DNA of 64,000 nt from assembly GCF_914767665.1 (NCBI RefSeq), contig NC_059501.1:51584798-51648797 (forward strand), written 5' to 3'. This document shows positions 10,823-22,735 of this stretch, piece by piece (position 1 is the stretch's first letter; the number at the start of each line of letters is the position of its first letter). This stretch comes from Harmonia axyridis (taxonomy: Eukaryota > Arthropoda > Insecta > Coleoptera > Coccinellidae). The translations under genes were made by a program, and so were the position numbers. Under the pieces are notes generated by a model. That model had not been told where the DNA came from and did no database searches. It was given only the letters and a program-made list of their open reading frames with translations.

Positions 10823-11153
10823 GTTTTTTTACTTATCCGAATTGATCATTTCACGTTACTCTTCAAATTATACAGTCCCAACATAATATTACAAATGCTA
10901 ATGTATTGAATATTTTTAGGAATACTACAGAAAGTCGCATATTCATTTTTATTTATTTATTAAGAGATAACTCAATTTACATAAAATGTTTCTAAAAATA
11001 AATAAATTTAACTAGGTTACTTAAAACTACTCATATTGATACCTATTTATCAAATTATATTATTGCTTGACTTGAATCATCAAAAATAATGAGAATTAAA
11101 TTGAAAATATTTCAATTATGGAATGTATTTATTTCGAAAATATATTCGGCATA

Positions 11154-12172
11154 TTATACGACTATTCTAAAATAATTAAAATGTGATAGAGAAGTATCAT
11201 CAGTGTGCCCTGAAAAAAAACTATATAGAATTTCAGAGTACATGTCCAAATATTTCTGAGGAATTTTTCCAATATTGTGTAAAGGTACCTTAGATTTGAA
11301 GACAATGTATCTTTGGCACAATTCTTGTGAAATGCCAAATAAAACAGACAATGTCACATATGAAAGATCACATTTCAATTTTGTTAAAACTAAAACAATA
11401 CGCTGCTTGATTGTTAAACGATGTGATCTTTGATAACTGTAAATAGATTGTACTGCTTCTACTATTGTATCTAATAGTTTCATATTATTGAGACCAGTAA
11501 AACGGTTTAGAGCACTGTCTGTTGTTATCAGGTCACACAAAGAAGATACTTTAGGAGTATTCACTTGCACTTCGAAATCCTTGAAAGTTTTAGGCCCATT
11601 ATAATCAGGCTGACCCTGAAGAAGCTGTAATAGACCTTGTGCAGCTTCGATTTCATCTTGGGAAGTAGATTGTAGAGCAGGTTCGATTTCTTCACAAGAG
11701 CATTTTTCAGCAACAAGTTTTTCTTTGTTTCAATCTTTCAGATCTACTACTAGAACATTCAGGTTCTTCCTTTGTGGAAGTAGATCCAACAGGAAGATTT
11801 CAGGCACAGCAGTCTTTTTCAAACATTTTTTCTGTGTAGAACTGGAATCTGTGAACGATTATTATTATTATCCCCATAAATATCATATAATCTAAAATTT
11901 CATGTGCTATCAGTGCTTACTTCGCTAAAAATAATCATCATCGATAAAATGCAGGGAACATACTTTCATATTTCTTGTCACTGGTTTATCGATTTTGAAT
12001 TTCAGTTGGCAACCTTTTTGTCGATCCATTAGCACTTTACTCCCCAATTTTCCTTCCACTCAAACACGATATTTATCACCAGTTTGAGGGAAAGCATGGA
12101 ACTTGATATTTGAACTTTTTTTTCCCAGGAAGAACACTGAGAAACTGAACAATAGTGATTCGAATGACTCAT
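11154..12172 (-). pseudogene. THAP / DDE_Tnp_4 transposase, broken
   Basis: From the minus-strand ATG at 12172 the product starts MSHSNHYCSVSQCSSW, a THAP C-x4-C pair. After a frameshift it continues NIKFHAFPQTGDKYRV, a stop where Trp is expected, then KVCSLHFIDDDYF, which completes the THAP domain. A linker (about 11870-11580) leads to 11570-11154, where SHRLTIKQRIVLVLTKLK and LSVLFGIS form the helix-turn-helix region that precedes DDE_Tnp_4 in THAP-containing ISL2EU-type transposases. The catalytic domain itself is missing. Frameshift, stop and truncation make this a dead copy. It probably belongs to the same element as the 8.0 and 10.6 kb ends. Confidence 0.65.
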
Positions 12173-12415
12173 AACTATTGAAATGATTAAAAAAAAATAT
12201 AAATATTTGTAGAATATCACACAAAAACAAAGCGAAATGCAAGAACCTCAGAGGAATGAAAAGGACTGACTACCTCTGAGGCAAGAACCATGTCAACATT
12301 TCTAGTTAATCTGCTTGTCACCAGGTGGCGTAGCGCTTATGTTTATTCGCCTATAACTGGAACTTACCCTCTACCCTGAATATCGACTTCCCTTCTTCCG
12401 GCTTGACCACACCTA

Positions 12416-12585
12416 AAATGTCTAAAAACATGGTGAATGCACTCGTCAATATTTGAATGGAATGACATTCGACCAAATTGAAAATATTAGTTTTATTTCG
12501 TGGCGGCGCCGCAATGTCATACCTTTCATTTCGATCTATTTTCCTTTGATTTTGACAGGATACATCAATTAAAACCCGATCCTTG
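12416..12585. repeat. Relic copy of the Mutator-like MITE of 58.5 kb
   Basis: The stretch from about 12416 (AATGTCTAAAAACATGGTGA) to 12585 is an inverted, diverged copy of about 58720-58875, including the shared GTGGCGGCGCCGCAATGTCAT segment. Only one terminal repeat is clear. A similar end, CCAGGTTTTTAGACATCTTA, is at about 13906-13925. Confidence 0.55.
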
Positions 12586-12983
12586 CCAATCAGAAGCTTA
12601 AACTAATATTCTCAAAATTGGCAAAACTAAGATGCATAGAAAACCTGGTGTGTCTACTTATACCTATAAAACTTTCAGACAAAACGGGAGATTTCTCAGA
12701 TTTATACCCTCAGAGTTTATACCTACTTGATTTCAAGGGATCGCGGTCTGTTTTAGATGGCGCATACATCGTTTACATTTGACATTCCTCTCAATTCTCG
12801 ACTCTCGTGAATCAAGGGCGTAGATCTTTTTATTCTTGGGGGAAGAAAATCGAAAAAAAAATTTCTGACGACAACTTTTACTCATGTCTGTAATGTTAGA
12901 AAAAGAAGTTTGATAACGAAGTTTGAACCCAATTACTCGAAATAATTGTTTTTATAACCAATTCGGTTTGTTCTTACCTCATA

Positions 12984-13551
12984 CTGGGTGTTCCCAAATT
13001 AGAGTTACGAAGGAAAATGAGAAATTACTTGGATAATTTTGAGGAAAAAAAGTTTCATGAATATGAGCCCACAAGGTTGTTTCTAGTGTGTCGTACTTTT
13101 TGTGATGCTTATATCAGTTTATCCAAAATTTGTTAATCTTCGCTACAGGTTGGGTAAATAAATACCAAAACTTATAATTAATTCATTCATTAGAGCTTAC
13201 TAGCTGGATCTTTATTATAATTTGGATTTTCCTGAGGATTACTAGAGATTTTTTCTCGAAATCGATAGCAGATACGACAAAACTATAACAAACCAAAAGT
13301 GTAGTACTGGACCCGAGTTTTTTTCTACATTTTTCTAAACTAACAGCCATTCACCAAAATATAGACTGGAAAATCCATGGCCATACAAATTAAATATCTT
13401 GTGAAGGGGAGGTTATACGAGAAAAAACTAAAACTTCAACACATGTATCTCAAAACAAAAAGTTTGAGGACTCATGTTATACGACTTTTTTTCCTAAAAT
13501 GATCCGGAAATCTGTCATTTTCATTTGTATCTCCAATTTAGGAACACCGTG
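12984..13551. mobile_element. 568 bp MITE with TA duplication
   Basis: The ends CTGGGTGTTCCCAAATTAGA (12984) and, inverted, a near-match ending GGAACACCGTG (13551) form imperfect inverted repeats of about 25 bp. TA flanks both sides (12982-12983, 13552-13553), indicating a Tc1/mariner-type non-autonomous element. The interior has no meaningful ORF. Confidence 0.7.
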
Positions 13552-13559
13552 TAATTACC

Positions 13560-14260
13560 CCCAGTATCCTCCCATTTCTACGCTCTTGTCGTGAACTTTG
13601 AGTATAGAACAATAATATTTTATATTCTATGGTCAGTCATTATATTCCATTCATTTGATTAAAAATTCGATATGAACTGAATTGTAATTTATTGTGAATG
13701 CTTGTAGTGTGTAAAATCCGTTTTTTCTTTTTAAACGGCACCAGGCAGATAGCGGGAATTCGGAAAATTTTGAAGAGCGCCATCTTACAGAACTCTGGTG
13801 AAGCAGCACACCAAAGCAATAGGTGGGTCTCTCAAAAAGTCTGAAACAAAATCGAATCAGTAAATACATCAGGGATTCTATGCATCTTAGGCAAAACAAA
13901 AGCCATACACCAGGTTTTTAGACATCTTAACCACACCCTTAGGGAAAGTACCATCCCCTAGTCCAATGAGAGTTTTGCCGTACCGCCCACAAAGCTCTTC
14001 GCGGATTCCTGGAAATCGAATATTCTCGAAGGACTAGAACCTGATACACAGATGTGACACATCTGGTACAATCGTCTTGTTTTCGATCTTTCCTAAGATT
14101 TACAATCGAGTAATCGACCCTTTATACACACTTCCTTTATAAGTTATATACAAAAGCAATTCGTTCCTTGTAAATTCATTGAAACTGTCATGCCCTCGAC
14201 ACTTGAAGAAACTAATAGGTTTCCAAGAATCCTGTTGACCATCTCAATTATTTACAGGGA
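13560..14260. other. Intergenic, little recognisable
   Basis: An 82-codon minus-strand frame (13651-13899) has no recognisable domain. The segment around 13906-13925 matches a MITE end seen at 58.5 kb. I see nothing else that can be supported. Confidence 0.35.
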
Positions 14261-15060
14261 ACAATAACTGGATCCTAGATGTATTCTTTGAACATGGATG
14301 AAAGATTTATTCGCCGAGATACAATTATGTACTTTTGTGAGATAAACCTTCATTTTTAATAATAATATTTGTTTCCTAAGTGCCTTCAACAAATACAAAC
14401 ATAAGAAAAAACTCTAAATATATAAAGAGATTTTGCATAATAGCTTATAATTCATAATTATTGACATTATTGTTTTTCCAAAATTATCAGATTCGTGCAT
14501 AATGCTCAAAGACAACCAATGCATGTATAAATACCCATTTTCAAACCAATCTTTAATTTTAGGTTCAACGCTTAATACGATAACAGATTTCAAGATAAAT
14601 TTAATATAATCAAAAAAGGCATCAATTGTAATGATTGGAATGTCCGCTTTAGTCTCCTCTATAGAATCTATATTTTACCTGAGCCCTTAGTTAAAAGTTG
14701 ATCAACTTTCTAGTGCTAGTGTTAGTTCTTAGGTAAAGTGCATTAACGCCCTCATTGACTTGTTGGCGTTCAATTCTTAGTTCTCAGGTTTAGTCTTAGT
14801 TCTTAGGAATGGTGCATACACCCACCATTAAATTCAGGACAATATAAATGAACATTGGAGGCTTCTCAATAAGAAATAAATTTATTTTATAGAGGAGATT
14901 AAACCGGGCATTTCAAACATTACAATTGATGCCTTTTTTGTATTAAATTTCTCTTGAAATCCGGTAAGCTTTGATCCTAAAAATCAGAAATTAAGGATTG
15001 GTTTGATAATAGGTACAGGCATTGGTTGTCTTTGAGCATCATGCACGAATCTGATGGTGG
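14260..15060 (+). mobile_element. Harbinger-like relic and partial MITE
   Basis: 14280-14690 is an inverted copy of the 3-prime end of the Harbinger relic at about 7180-7570, including the codons for MDERF and the repeated AATATTTGTTTCCTAAGTGC segment. 14690-14825 is one end of the MITE that is complete at 27964 and ends CACCAT followed by TAA. 14830-15060 repeats the 6990-7330 block. The pieces are in scrambled order, so several insertion or deletion events are needed. Confidence 0.5.
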
Positions 15061-15390
15061 GTTTATCCACCGTTCCTAAGAACTAAGGACTAAGAACTAC
15101 GAACCAAGAACTAAACCTAAAATTCAGTGGCGTTTATGCACACTCTTGTTAGTCCTTAGTGAAGTAAAGCGCACGTGCTCGAACTAATTTCTATTTGTTC
15201 TATACTTTGATGTTTGACATTGATAGTGATTGAAAAAAAATTAAATTTAATTGTTTTCAGATACACCGAATTCTTTCCATCGATAAACACGAATAATGGA
15301 ACATAAAATGATAGAAACTAGTACTCGTTAATATTGAAATTCTATGCGGCGCATGCGAACTTTAACTTTAACTGAGAGCTTAGTTCTTTA
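15053..15390. repeat. Partial Harbinger-type MITE copy
   Basis: It starts GGTGGGTTTATCCACCGTTC and continues through the reiterated TAAGAACTAAG boxes and the AAATTAAATTTAATT core. It then stops at the next MITE copy. It is in the opposite orientation to the copy at 15391, giving a head-to-head arrangement. Confidence 0.6.
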
Positions 15391-16039
15391 TGGTGGGTTT
15401 ATGCACCGTTCCTCAGAACTTAGGACTAAAACTAAACCTAAGAACTAAGAATTGAACGCTAACAAAAAAATGAGGGCGTTTATGCATTTTACCTAAGGAC
15501 TAAGAACTAACACTATGACTAGATAGTTGACCAACTTTCAACTAAGAACTAAGGGCTTAGATGAAATATAGAAGTGCGCGTGCGCCGTATAGAATTTCAA
15601 TATTAAGGAGCACCAGTTTCTATAATTTTATGTTCCGTAATTCGTGTTTATCGATGAAAAGTATAAGGTGTATCTGAAAAAATTAAATTAATTTTGTTTT
15701 CAATCAATATCAATGTCAAACATCAAAGTATAGAACAAGCTTGTCATGTGCTGATCGGAAACAGTGGTTCGAATCGTGTGTTTCAGATAAACCCTGATTC
15801 TAAATTACGTACTTTTTCAAAATTTCTGAAAGTTTGTGAAACGAATAATTACGTGAAAACCAGTTGAACTTCTAGAAAAAACTTTATGATATATCGTGAA
15901 ATATCGATATTAGCTTGGTTATCTTCGGGGAAACAGAGTGAATCGATAATTGTGAAAAAAAACACAAATCCGTATTTTCGTTCGTGAATGAACACCAGAT
16001 GCGTAGCTTCCTACTCTAAAGGAAAACATACACCTACAG

Positions 16040-16819
16040 ATGGATATGCCGCAGCAAAATGAAGAATTTACTATGAAAAGACTCTTTGAAGAAATTGTCT
16101 CATCAAAGAACGAAGTGAAGAATACAATTGCAGCAAGCGAATTTCGACTTTTGTTGGAGATACAGACATTAAAAAATAAAGTCGCAAGCTTAACGGAAGA
16201 AAACGAAAAGCTAAAGAGAATAGTGGAATCGGCGGAACAAAAGAACAGAAGAAATAATTTGGTTATATTCGGATTGAGGAAACCACCAGCAGGAAATCTT
16301 CTTGATTATATTGGTGAGCAGATACATCAACTCCTAGGGGTTACTGTTGCGGAATCGGATGTAAACGATTATTACACACTAGGCAACTCCGATATCAGCC
16401 CCATAAAAATTGAGTTTCTCTCCAATTTGAAAAAAAAAAAACAAATCCTTTCGAACGCCAAAAAACTGAAGGGGACAGGAGTTTCAATAGCACATAATCT
16501 GACGATAGCTCAACGCGAGGAATTGAAAATTTTGAGGAAGTTCTTACTTCAAGCTCGAGCAAACAGTACCAAAAAATCTTATATAAAGGGAAATACTCTG
16601 GTCGTGGGATTGAAAACATACACCTTGGAAGAATTGGAAGAATCCACAGGAATCACTGCATCAAATAGCGCCCCATCGACTCCCAATCCATCTGCCAAAA
16701 ATCAAAGCGATAGTTCTGAAAGTGAAATCGAGATAAACTTTAGGGATTCAGCTTTCACGGAACAGACAACATCAAGAAACCAGGAGAAAAATCGCATAGG
16801 AACACCAAGAGATAATTAA
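16040..16819 (+). CDS. LINE ORF1 protein (coiled coil plus RNA-binding region)
   Basis: An intact 259 aa frame starts at the first ATG after the leader. Residues about 35-75 form a coiled coil (TLKNKVASLTEENEKLKRIV). Next comes RRNNLVIFGL at about residue 77, the first strand of the RRM-like domain of L1/CR1-type ORF1 proteins, and a basic C-terminal domain up to about residue 200. The last 55 residues are a Ser/Thr/Asn/Glu-rich tail. The protein would trimerise and coat element RNA as a chaperone; this role is inferred from the family. Unlike ORF2 it has no disruption. Confidence 0.75.
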   Translation: MDMPQQNEEFTMKRLFEEIVSSKNEVKNTIAASEFRLLLEIQTLKNKVASLTEENEKLKRIVESAEQKNRRNNLVIFGLRKPPAGNLLDYIGEQIHQLLGVTVAESDVNDYYTLGNSDISPIKIEFLSNLKKKKQILSNAKKLKGTGVSIAHNLTIAQREELKILRKFLLQARANSTKKSYIKGNTLVVGLKTYTLEELEESTGITASNSAPSTPNPSAKNQSDSSESEIEINFRDSAFTEQTTSRNQEKNRIGTPRDN

Positions 16820-17049
16820 GTCAAAACTAAAAAGATCCCTCATAAAACTATTGCAAAACTGGGGATGAAACTAAGAGGTGGATCAAATGGTTGTTAATAA
16901 TATCCCAATGTGAGTGCACATAGCATATATAAAACAAAATATTTTACTAACTGTCAATATTAAATATTATTTACTGTTTCAAAAATACGCATTCTAAATT
17001 CCACCAGGATACCTACCTACTCCAAAGCTAAGTCAGAAATCTGTAGTGC

Positions 17050-19814
17050 ATGATAATGAATAATTATATAAAAGAATATAAAGCTGAGAATTACAACACA
17101 AAAATCATTGAAGATGTCACTGAGCTCAAAAATGCAAATTTCTCTTACAAATTTAAAATTTTACATATGAATATCAGAAGTATCGCAAAGAACTTTGATG
17201 AATTTAAGTTGTTTTTGGAGTTGACTTCTTAAAGCTATGATATAATCGTCTTGACTGAGACTTTTCAAATATTTGATTCACAGTTCTTTAATATTCAAGG
17301 ATTTGATTCTCTATACAATAACGGAAATTATAACAAAAATGATGGTATATTAATATACGTTAAAAATGGTATTACATTCACTCAAAAAATAGTACAATTA
17401 GGGGACGTTAGAGCTCTGGAATTGGATGTCTCTATTCAGGAATCAACGGAAATCACAAAAATCACTGCAATATATAGGTCTCCACATTCGTGTGTGACCA
17501 CCTTTAATAAAAATCTGAATAATTATTTACAGAATATCGAAAATTGTAGTAGACACATATTGGTTGGCGACATGAATATTGATTTGCTTAGTGGGGATAA
17601 CTTCTCTGAAGTGTAGAAGTGTATAAAAATATTTTGTGTACATTTGGATTTGTTTCATTGATAAACACATGCACTCGTCCGGAAAGTGGTACTTGCTTGG
17701 ACCACTTCTTTGTGAAAGGAAATATTTGGTTACAGATCACTTTCCTATAATGATTTGCATGAATCAAGCACTTGTTGATTTACCAAAAAAATATCTAGTA
17801 GAAAGTATATAAATTATGTAGCACTAAAAACAGATTTAACCAACGAAACTTGGGAACAACTGTATAATGAAAAGGATGCAGATCTGCTGATGAAATCATT
17901 CATTGAAATATTTTTGAAATACGTACAGAAAAACACAAGTTCAGTGAATTGCAATAACAAACAAAGCTGCCGAAAAAAGTGGATTACACCAGCAGTCTTA
18001 AAATCGATAAATAAAAAAAATAATCTTTATTTAAATCTCCGAAAAGACCCACAAAATGAGAACCTAAAAAAAGAATACATAAATTACAAAAAAGAACTTC
18101 GTAAAATTATGGACAATTCAAAAAAGGCATACTTACGTCAGTTAGTAGAGAAAAATAAGTCGGAATCTAAGGGCATGTGGGATTCTGTTCGAGAGATTTG
18201 CAATCAAGGACATTTTAAAACAGAAATAAACCATATAAAAATCGCAGAAAGGCGAATTGAAGACAAAACTGAAATAGCTAATGTATTCAACAAATACTAC
18301 AAGGATGTGGGTAAAACATATGCGGATAAAATAGCCCAGTGGATTATGATGAAGCAGATATTTCTCTGGAAAATTCATTCTATCTCGAACCAACAGAACC
18401 AACCGATATCGAAGACATTATAAATAGTTTAAAATCGCGAAAAGCGGCAGGGATTGATGGAATCCGAGCTGAAACTTTAAAAGAAGTAAGAAAAGAGATA
18501 GCAAAACCTTTATCGTATATCGTGAATCATTGTTTTCAGAGTGGATGTTTTCCCGATGTACTGAAAATAGGCATCATTAAACCGCTCTATAAAAATGGAG
18601 ATAGATCTCAAATTGTAAACTACAGGCCCATCTCGCTAATATCCAATCAGTCAAAAATTATTGAGAAATTACTCAAGGCTCGAATTGTTCGTTTTCTGGA
18701 TAAGTACAATATTATCGATGATAAACAGTTTGGATTTAGACGAGGAAAATCTACGGAGGACGCTATAAGAGAACTAACCAAAAATACATATGAATATTTA
18801 GACAAACAAATTCCTTCTTTGTGCATATTTTTGGATATTTCAAAAGCTTTTGATACTGTGTCGCATGAAAAGTTACTCAAAAAACTCGAGAACTATGGAT
18901 TTCGAGGACCTATATATGAACTACTCAAAAGTTATTTATCCGACAGGCAGCAGATAGTTGAAATTGACGGACACAGAAGCCGTAGAGAAACAGTAACTTA
19001 TGGAGTGCCGCAAGGCTCTGTCCTCGGACCACTGGTATATATAAATAGCCTCCTGAAAGTGAAAAACACTGGAAACATAATCAGTTTTGCTGATGACACT
19101 GCGGTTCAATATTATGCTGACTCCTGGACGGAACTCGAACAAAAAGCGAAAAATGATATTCTTCAGCTGAAAAAGTGGTTTGATTACAATCACTTGACAC
19201 TGAATTTGGAAAAAACTAAATATTTACCATTCGCTTCTTACATCACTGGACTTCCCAAAATAGGACCTATAAAAATCACCGAATGTACTGAAATACCCGA
19301 AGCATCACACATAAAATATCTTGGAGTAAAAATTGATCGACATTTGAGATGGGATGAACATCTAAAAGAACTGACTAGAAAATTAAGAGGTTTACTCTTC
19401 AAAATCAAATATCTGAAAAAACATATGAAAAGTATTAAACACCTTAATATGGTCTATTATGCTTTGGTGCAGTCACAACTCAGTTAAGGAATTCTTGGTT
19501 GGGGAGGTGCTTACGAACATCATTTGAAAAATCTTGTGATTCTTCAAAAATGGATACTGAAAGTGATGCATGGAAAACCAATTACCTTTTCAAGTGATGA
19601 ATTGTTCAGGATCTCTGGAGTACTTGATGTGCGTCAACTTTATGCATTTAAGATCTTCACAAGTATTTTTCAACGTAAAATTTCGATCAAAAAAATTGAA
19701 CATCAGTATTGTACACGAAACAGAGATATCCATTTTGAATCATTGAAGTGCCGGAGAAGAATAGGTCAGAGGTCATGCATACCTGGCTCCAAAATTATAC
19801 TCTTTACTCCCTAA
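17050..19814 (+). pseudogene. LINE ORF2: endonuclease and reverse transcriptase, broken
   Basis: The apurinic-type endonuclease spans 17050-17800: FKILHMNIRSI, then a TAA at 17230, then LTETF, a GDMN motif near 17568 and an SGTCLDHFF segment after a frameshift near 17616. A linker (17890-18338) leads through a second frameshift near 18338 to the reverse transcriptase: KSRKAAGIDGI, NYRPISLI, LDISKAFDTVSH, GVPQGSVLGPL and the FADD catalytic motif near 19083. Three residues or so are missing after GPL. A TAA at 19485 replaces a Tyr codon in QSQLS-GILGWGG, and the C-terminus continues from 19488. At least two stops and two frameshifts make it non-functional. Confidence 0.85.
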
Positions 19815-19995
19815 ACAACTGAAAGATATAAAAATCTATAAAACCTTCAAGATCAGCATCAAACAATGGATGATTAATAGAAGAAGGAATTTCATAGCAG
19901 ATATTATCAACCGGAATTGAAAGAGGCCACGAAAATATAAACAAAACCCACCAAATAAAAAAAAAAAAAAATAAAAAATATATATTAACAAAATT

Positions 19996-20260
19996 TATAG
20001 ATTAGCGACAAAACAAAACTGGAATGGAAAAATCACCAATATGCGACATATAGCACGGACAAGACGAGGCAACAATCCTAAGATGACGTTTCTTTTATTT
20101 TTTCAGTGCAAAATATAAAAATAATATATCACAGAATTTCTAGATTAGCGACAAAGTAAAGACGAAAATGGAATGGAAGAATCACCAATATGCGACGTAT
20201 GGCACGGGCAGGATGGAGCAACAGTCCTAAGATGATGTTTTTTGTTTCTTTTTTTGATAC
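19996..20260 (+). repeat. Tandem duplication in the LINE 3-prime UTR
   Basis: Two copies of a unit of about 140 bp, at about 19996-20115 and 20140-20255, share TAGATTAGCGACAAA and a downstream AATCACCAATATGCGAC segment. Both end in AAGATGATG-like sequence and a T-rich run. The 3-prime UTR is where the element's own RT recognises its RNA, so a duplicated recognition unit is conceivable. Confidence 0.6.
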
Positions 20261-20655
20261 AGAATTTAATAATGTGTATTAGATTTTTATCCTTTTGGAG
20301 TTGGTTAAAGTGTATCTAGTTTCTGTAGAATGAAGTTTATTTTAGTCACGTACAGAAAATTATATATGTAATTATCTCTGTGACTTGTTTTTGTTTATTT
20401 CAATGAGAATAAACAATAAACATATCTATCTATCTATCTATCTATCTGAATAGAAAATAGTTCGAGCATGTGCGCATGCCTTAACTAAGAACTAACAAGA
20501 GAGTGCATAAACGCCACTGAATTCTTAGGTTTAGTTTTTAGTTCATAGTCCTTAGTTCTTAGGTACGGGGTACGGTGCATAAATCACCATTAGCGTTGAA
20601 ATCTTAGTTCTTAGGTTTAGTCCTTAGTTCTTAGGAACGGTGCATAAACCCACCA

Positions 20656-21600
20656 TTAGTTGAAAGTTAGTCAACTTTCTAATCATAGTGTTAGTTCTTA
20701 GTCCTTAGGTAAAATGCATAAACGCCCTCATTGATTTGTTAGCGTTCAATGCTTAGTTCTTAGGTTTAGTCTTAGTCCATATGGTGGATTTATGCACCGT
20801 ACCTAAGAACTAAGGACTAAGAACTAAGAACTAAACCTAAGAATTCAGTGGCGTTTATTCATTCTCTTGTTAGTTCTCAGTTAAGGCATGCGCACATGCT
20901 CGAACTATTTTCTATTTGTTCTATACTTTGATGTTTGACATTGATATTTATTGTGAAAAAATTAAATTTAATTTTTTCCAACACACCTAATACTTTTCAT
21001 CGATAAACACGAATAAATAACATAAAATGATAGAAACTGGTACTCGTTAATATTGAAATTCTATGCGTCGCACGTGCACTTCTATATATTTCATCTGAGC
21101 CCTTAGTTCTTAGTTAACAGTTGGCCAGCTAGTGTTAGTTCTTAGTTCTTAGGAAACGTGCATAAACGCCCTCATTGATTTGTTAGCGTTCAATTCTTAG
21201 GTCTTAGTTCTTAGGTTTAGTCTTACTCCTTAGGACTGGTGCATAAATCCACCATTAGCACGGCGTTAGCACTCTTTATATATTTAGTATTCTGTGGTTT
21301 ACACCTTACACCCCCCCTCCGCACCGGTGGGGATTTACCGAACGCAGTAATTGAACACAAATAATTTTTATATTCAGGACAATAGAAATGAAAATTGGAG
21401 GCTTCACAATAAGAAACAAATTTATTTTTATAGAGGAGACTAAACCGAGCATTACAAATATTGCAATTGATGCCTTTTTTGATTATAATAATTTTCTCTT
21501 GAAATCCGGTAGCTTTGAACCTAAAAATTAGAAATTAAGGATTGGTTTGAAAATAGGTACATGCATTGGTTGTCTTTGCACATCATGCCCGAATCTGAGA
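20656..21600. mobile_element. Harbinger-type MITE piece and Harbinger relic block
   Basis: 20659-21255 holds further MITE sequence in both orientations: CTAGTGTTAGTTCTTAG, a full GGTGGATTTATGCACCGTAC end at 20783, and another end at about 21250 followed by TTAGC. 21290-21350 contains a CCGAACGCAGTAA end also seen at 38540. 21350-21600 is another copy of the 6990-7330 block. Confidence 0.55.
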
Positions 21601-22515
21601 ATTTTGGAAATACAATATTCATGAATTACATCAAATAGCTCAAAAGTGATTTTTGCAGATACGCACGCCCTTCTCAATTTAAAAGGAGGTATTGATTATC
21701 ATGAATCGAATTGATTAATTCTAATTCAGAAAGATACTATTGGAGTCAAGTCAGTTCTGGTTAGGTGTGGGTAGAATAATGAATTGCGAACATCGGCCAG
21801 AATATCCCAATATTTCTGCATTTGCAAAAAAACTATTGTGCCTACCCCTTTCGAATGCCAAATGCGAGAGAATATTTTCCGCATCAAAACAAAAGATAGA
21901 AACAGATTTCTATAAAAATATAGCATTATTATTATTACATGCTAAAGGACTTAAAGAGATAGGTGATTGTTATCGTTTTCAACCTACAAAAAATATGCTC
22001 AATTCGATGGATAGTGAAAATTTATACAGGGATGCTAAAGAAGATGATTTGACTGACGTAGAATGATTCTGATTTAAATTTTTTCTTTATGTTCAACTGT
22101 AGTATTTCATTTTTTCATTTAATGTTATTTTTATCCGAAAGATTGTAGTTTCTATTTCTATTTATATCCTTTTGTTTATATAAAAAGATGAATTTGTTTG
22201 TTTATATTTGCTATTTTGATCCTATTTGTTTTTGTTCGGTTTTTTTACTTTTTTTTGTTGATTAAATTTTGAAATAAAATCTTGTTTTATTTTAGAATCT
22301 GTACGCATATGTACTATATATCCTATTCAAATTAAGTAAAAAGTAAAATTTAACCATAAGAGACATTTAAATAAAGTGTATTCTGAATAATGTTAAAATC
22401 TAATGCAGCGTCATCTGCAATTTTGTCAAAAAATATGTTAGTAGATTTTTAGTAGATAACTGCGGCAAGTTTAGTAGATTCACCATATTTCAATCTGGTC
22501 ACGCTGGTCCAAGGT
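21600..22515 (+). mobile_element. 3-prime part of a hAT transposon
   Basis: The fragment carries the C-terminus of a hAT transposase (21740-22066), an AT-rich 3-prime UTR, and an end ATCTGGTCACGCTG near 22505, the inverted form of a hAT-type CAGCGTGACCAG terminus. The UTR and end recur in opposite orientation at 33060-33970 and in part at 47150-48465. The 5-prime half of the element is missing here. Confidence 0.65.
21740..22066 (+). pseudogene. hAT transposase C-terminal dimerisation domain
   Basis: The 108-codon frame contains FWLGVGRIMN, then YPNISAFAKKLLCLPLSNAK followed by CERIFSA. This is the hATC dimerisation signature (usual form LPHSNADVERVFS) that ends hAT and ZBED-type transposases. 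It closes with an acidic tail (DAKEDDLTDVE) and TGA at 22064-22066. The BED finger and the catalytic RNase H-like region are absent. A decayed copy of the same C-terminus is at about 33290-33560 on the minus strand. Confidence 0.75.
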
Positions 22516-22735
22516 TTATAGATAGTCTAAATCTTAGAACATTAATAATCTACAATTATCTATATTCTAAGGTCTAAATCTATTAGCGATTCAAGTTCAT
22601 CCCCAAGCCACCTATCGGAAGAAACTGTAATATCGGCTTAAGGTACGGTAGGAGTGAAAGCTTTGACGGCGTGCATTTCTGCAGGTTAAATTTTTATATT
22701 TTAGTGTTCGAGGAGTTATAATATACAGGGTGTTT

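Larger units (their letters stand above)
15739..20447 (+). mobile_element. Non-LTR retrotransposon (CR1/Jockey-superfamily type), nearly full length
   Basis: The order is a 5-prime leader of about 300 bp, ORF1 (16040-16819), ORF2 with endonuclease and reverse transcriptase (17050-19814), a 3-prime UTR with an internal duplication, and a tail of about six ATCT units (20424-20447). A microsatellite rather than poly-A tail fits the CR1-like clades. It interrupts the MITE 15391-20655, which gives its boundaries to within a few bases. A clear target duplication is not visible. ORF2 has stops and frameshifts, so the copy is dead. Confidence 0.85.
15391..20655. mobile_element. Harbinger-type MITE, split by a LINE
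   Basis: The ends TGGTGGGTTTATGCACCGTT (15391) and its inverted copy ending at 20655 are flanked by TTA on both sides (15388-15390 and 20656-20658), a PIF/Harbinger-type 3 bp duplication. Near each end the sequence is built from repeated TAAGAACTAAG / CTTAGTTCTTA boxes. The 4.7 kb non-LTR element 15739-20447 lies in its middle. A second internal end (GTGCATAAATCACCATTAGC near 20579) suggests a rearranged or duplicated right arm. Confidence 0.7.
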
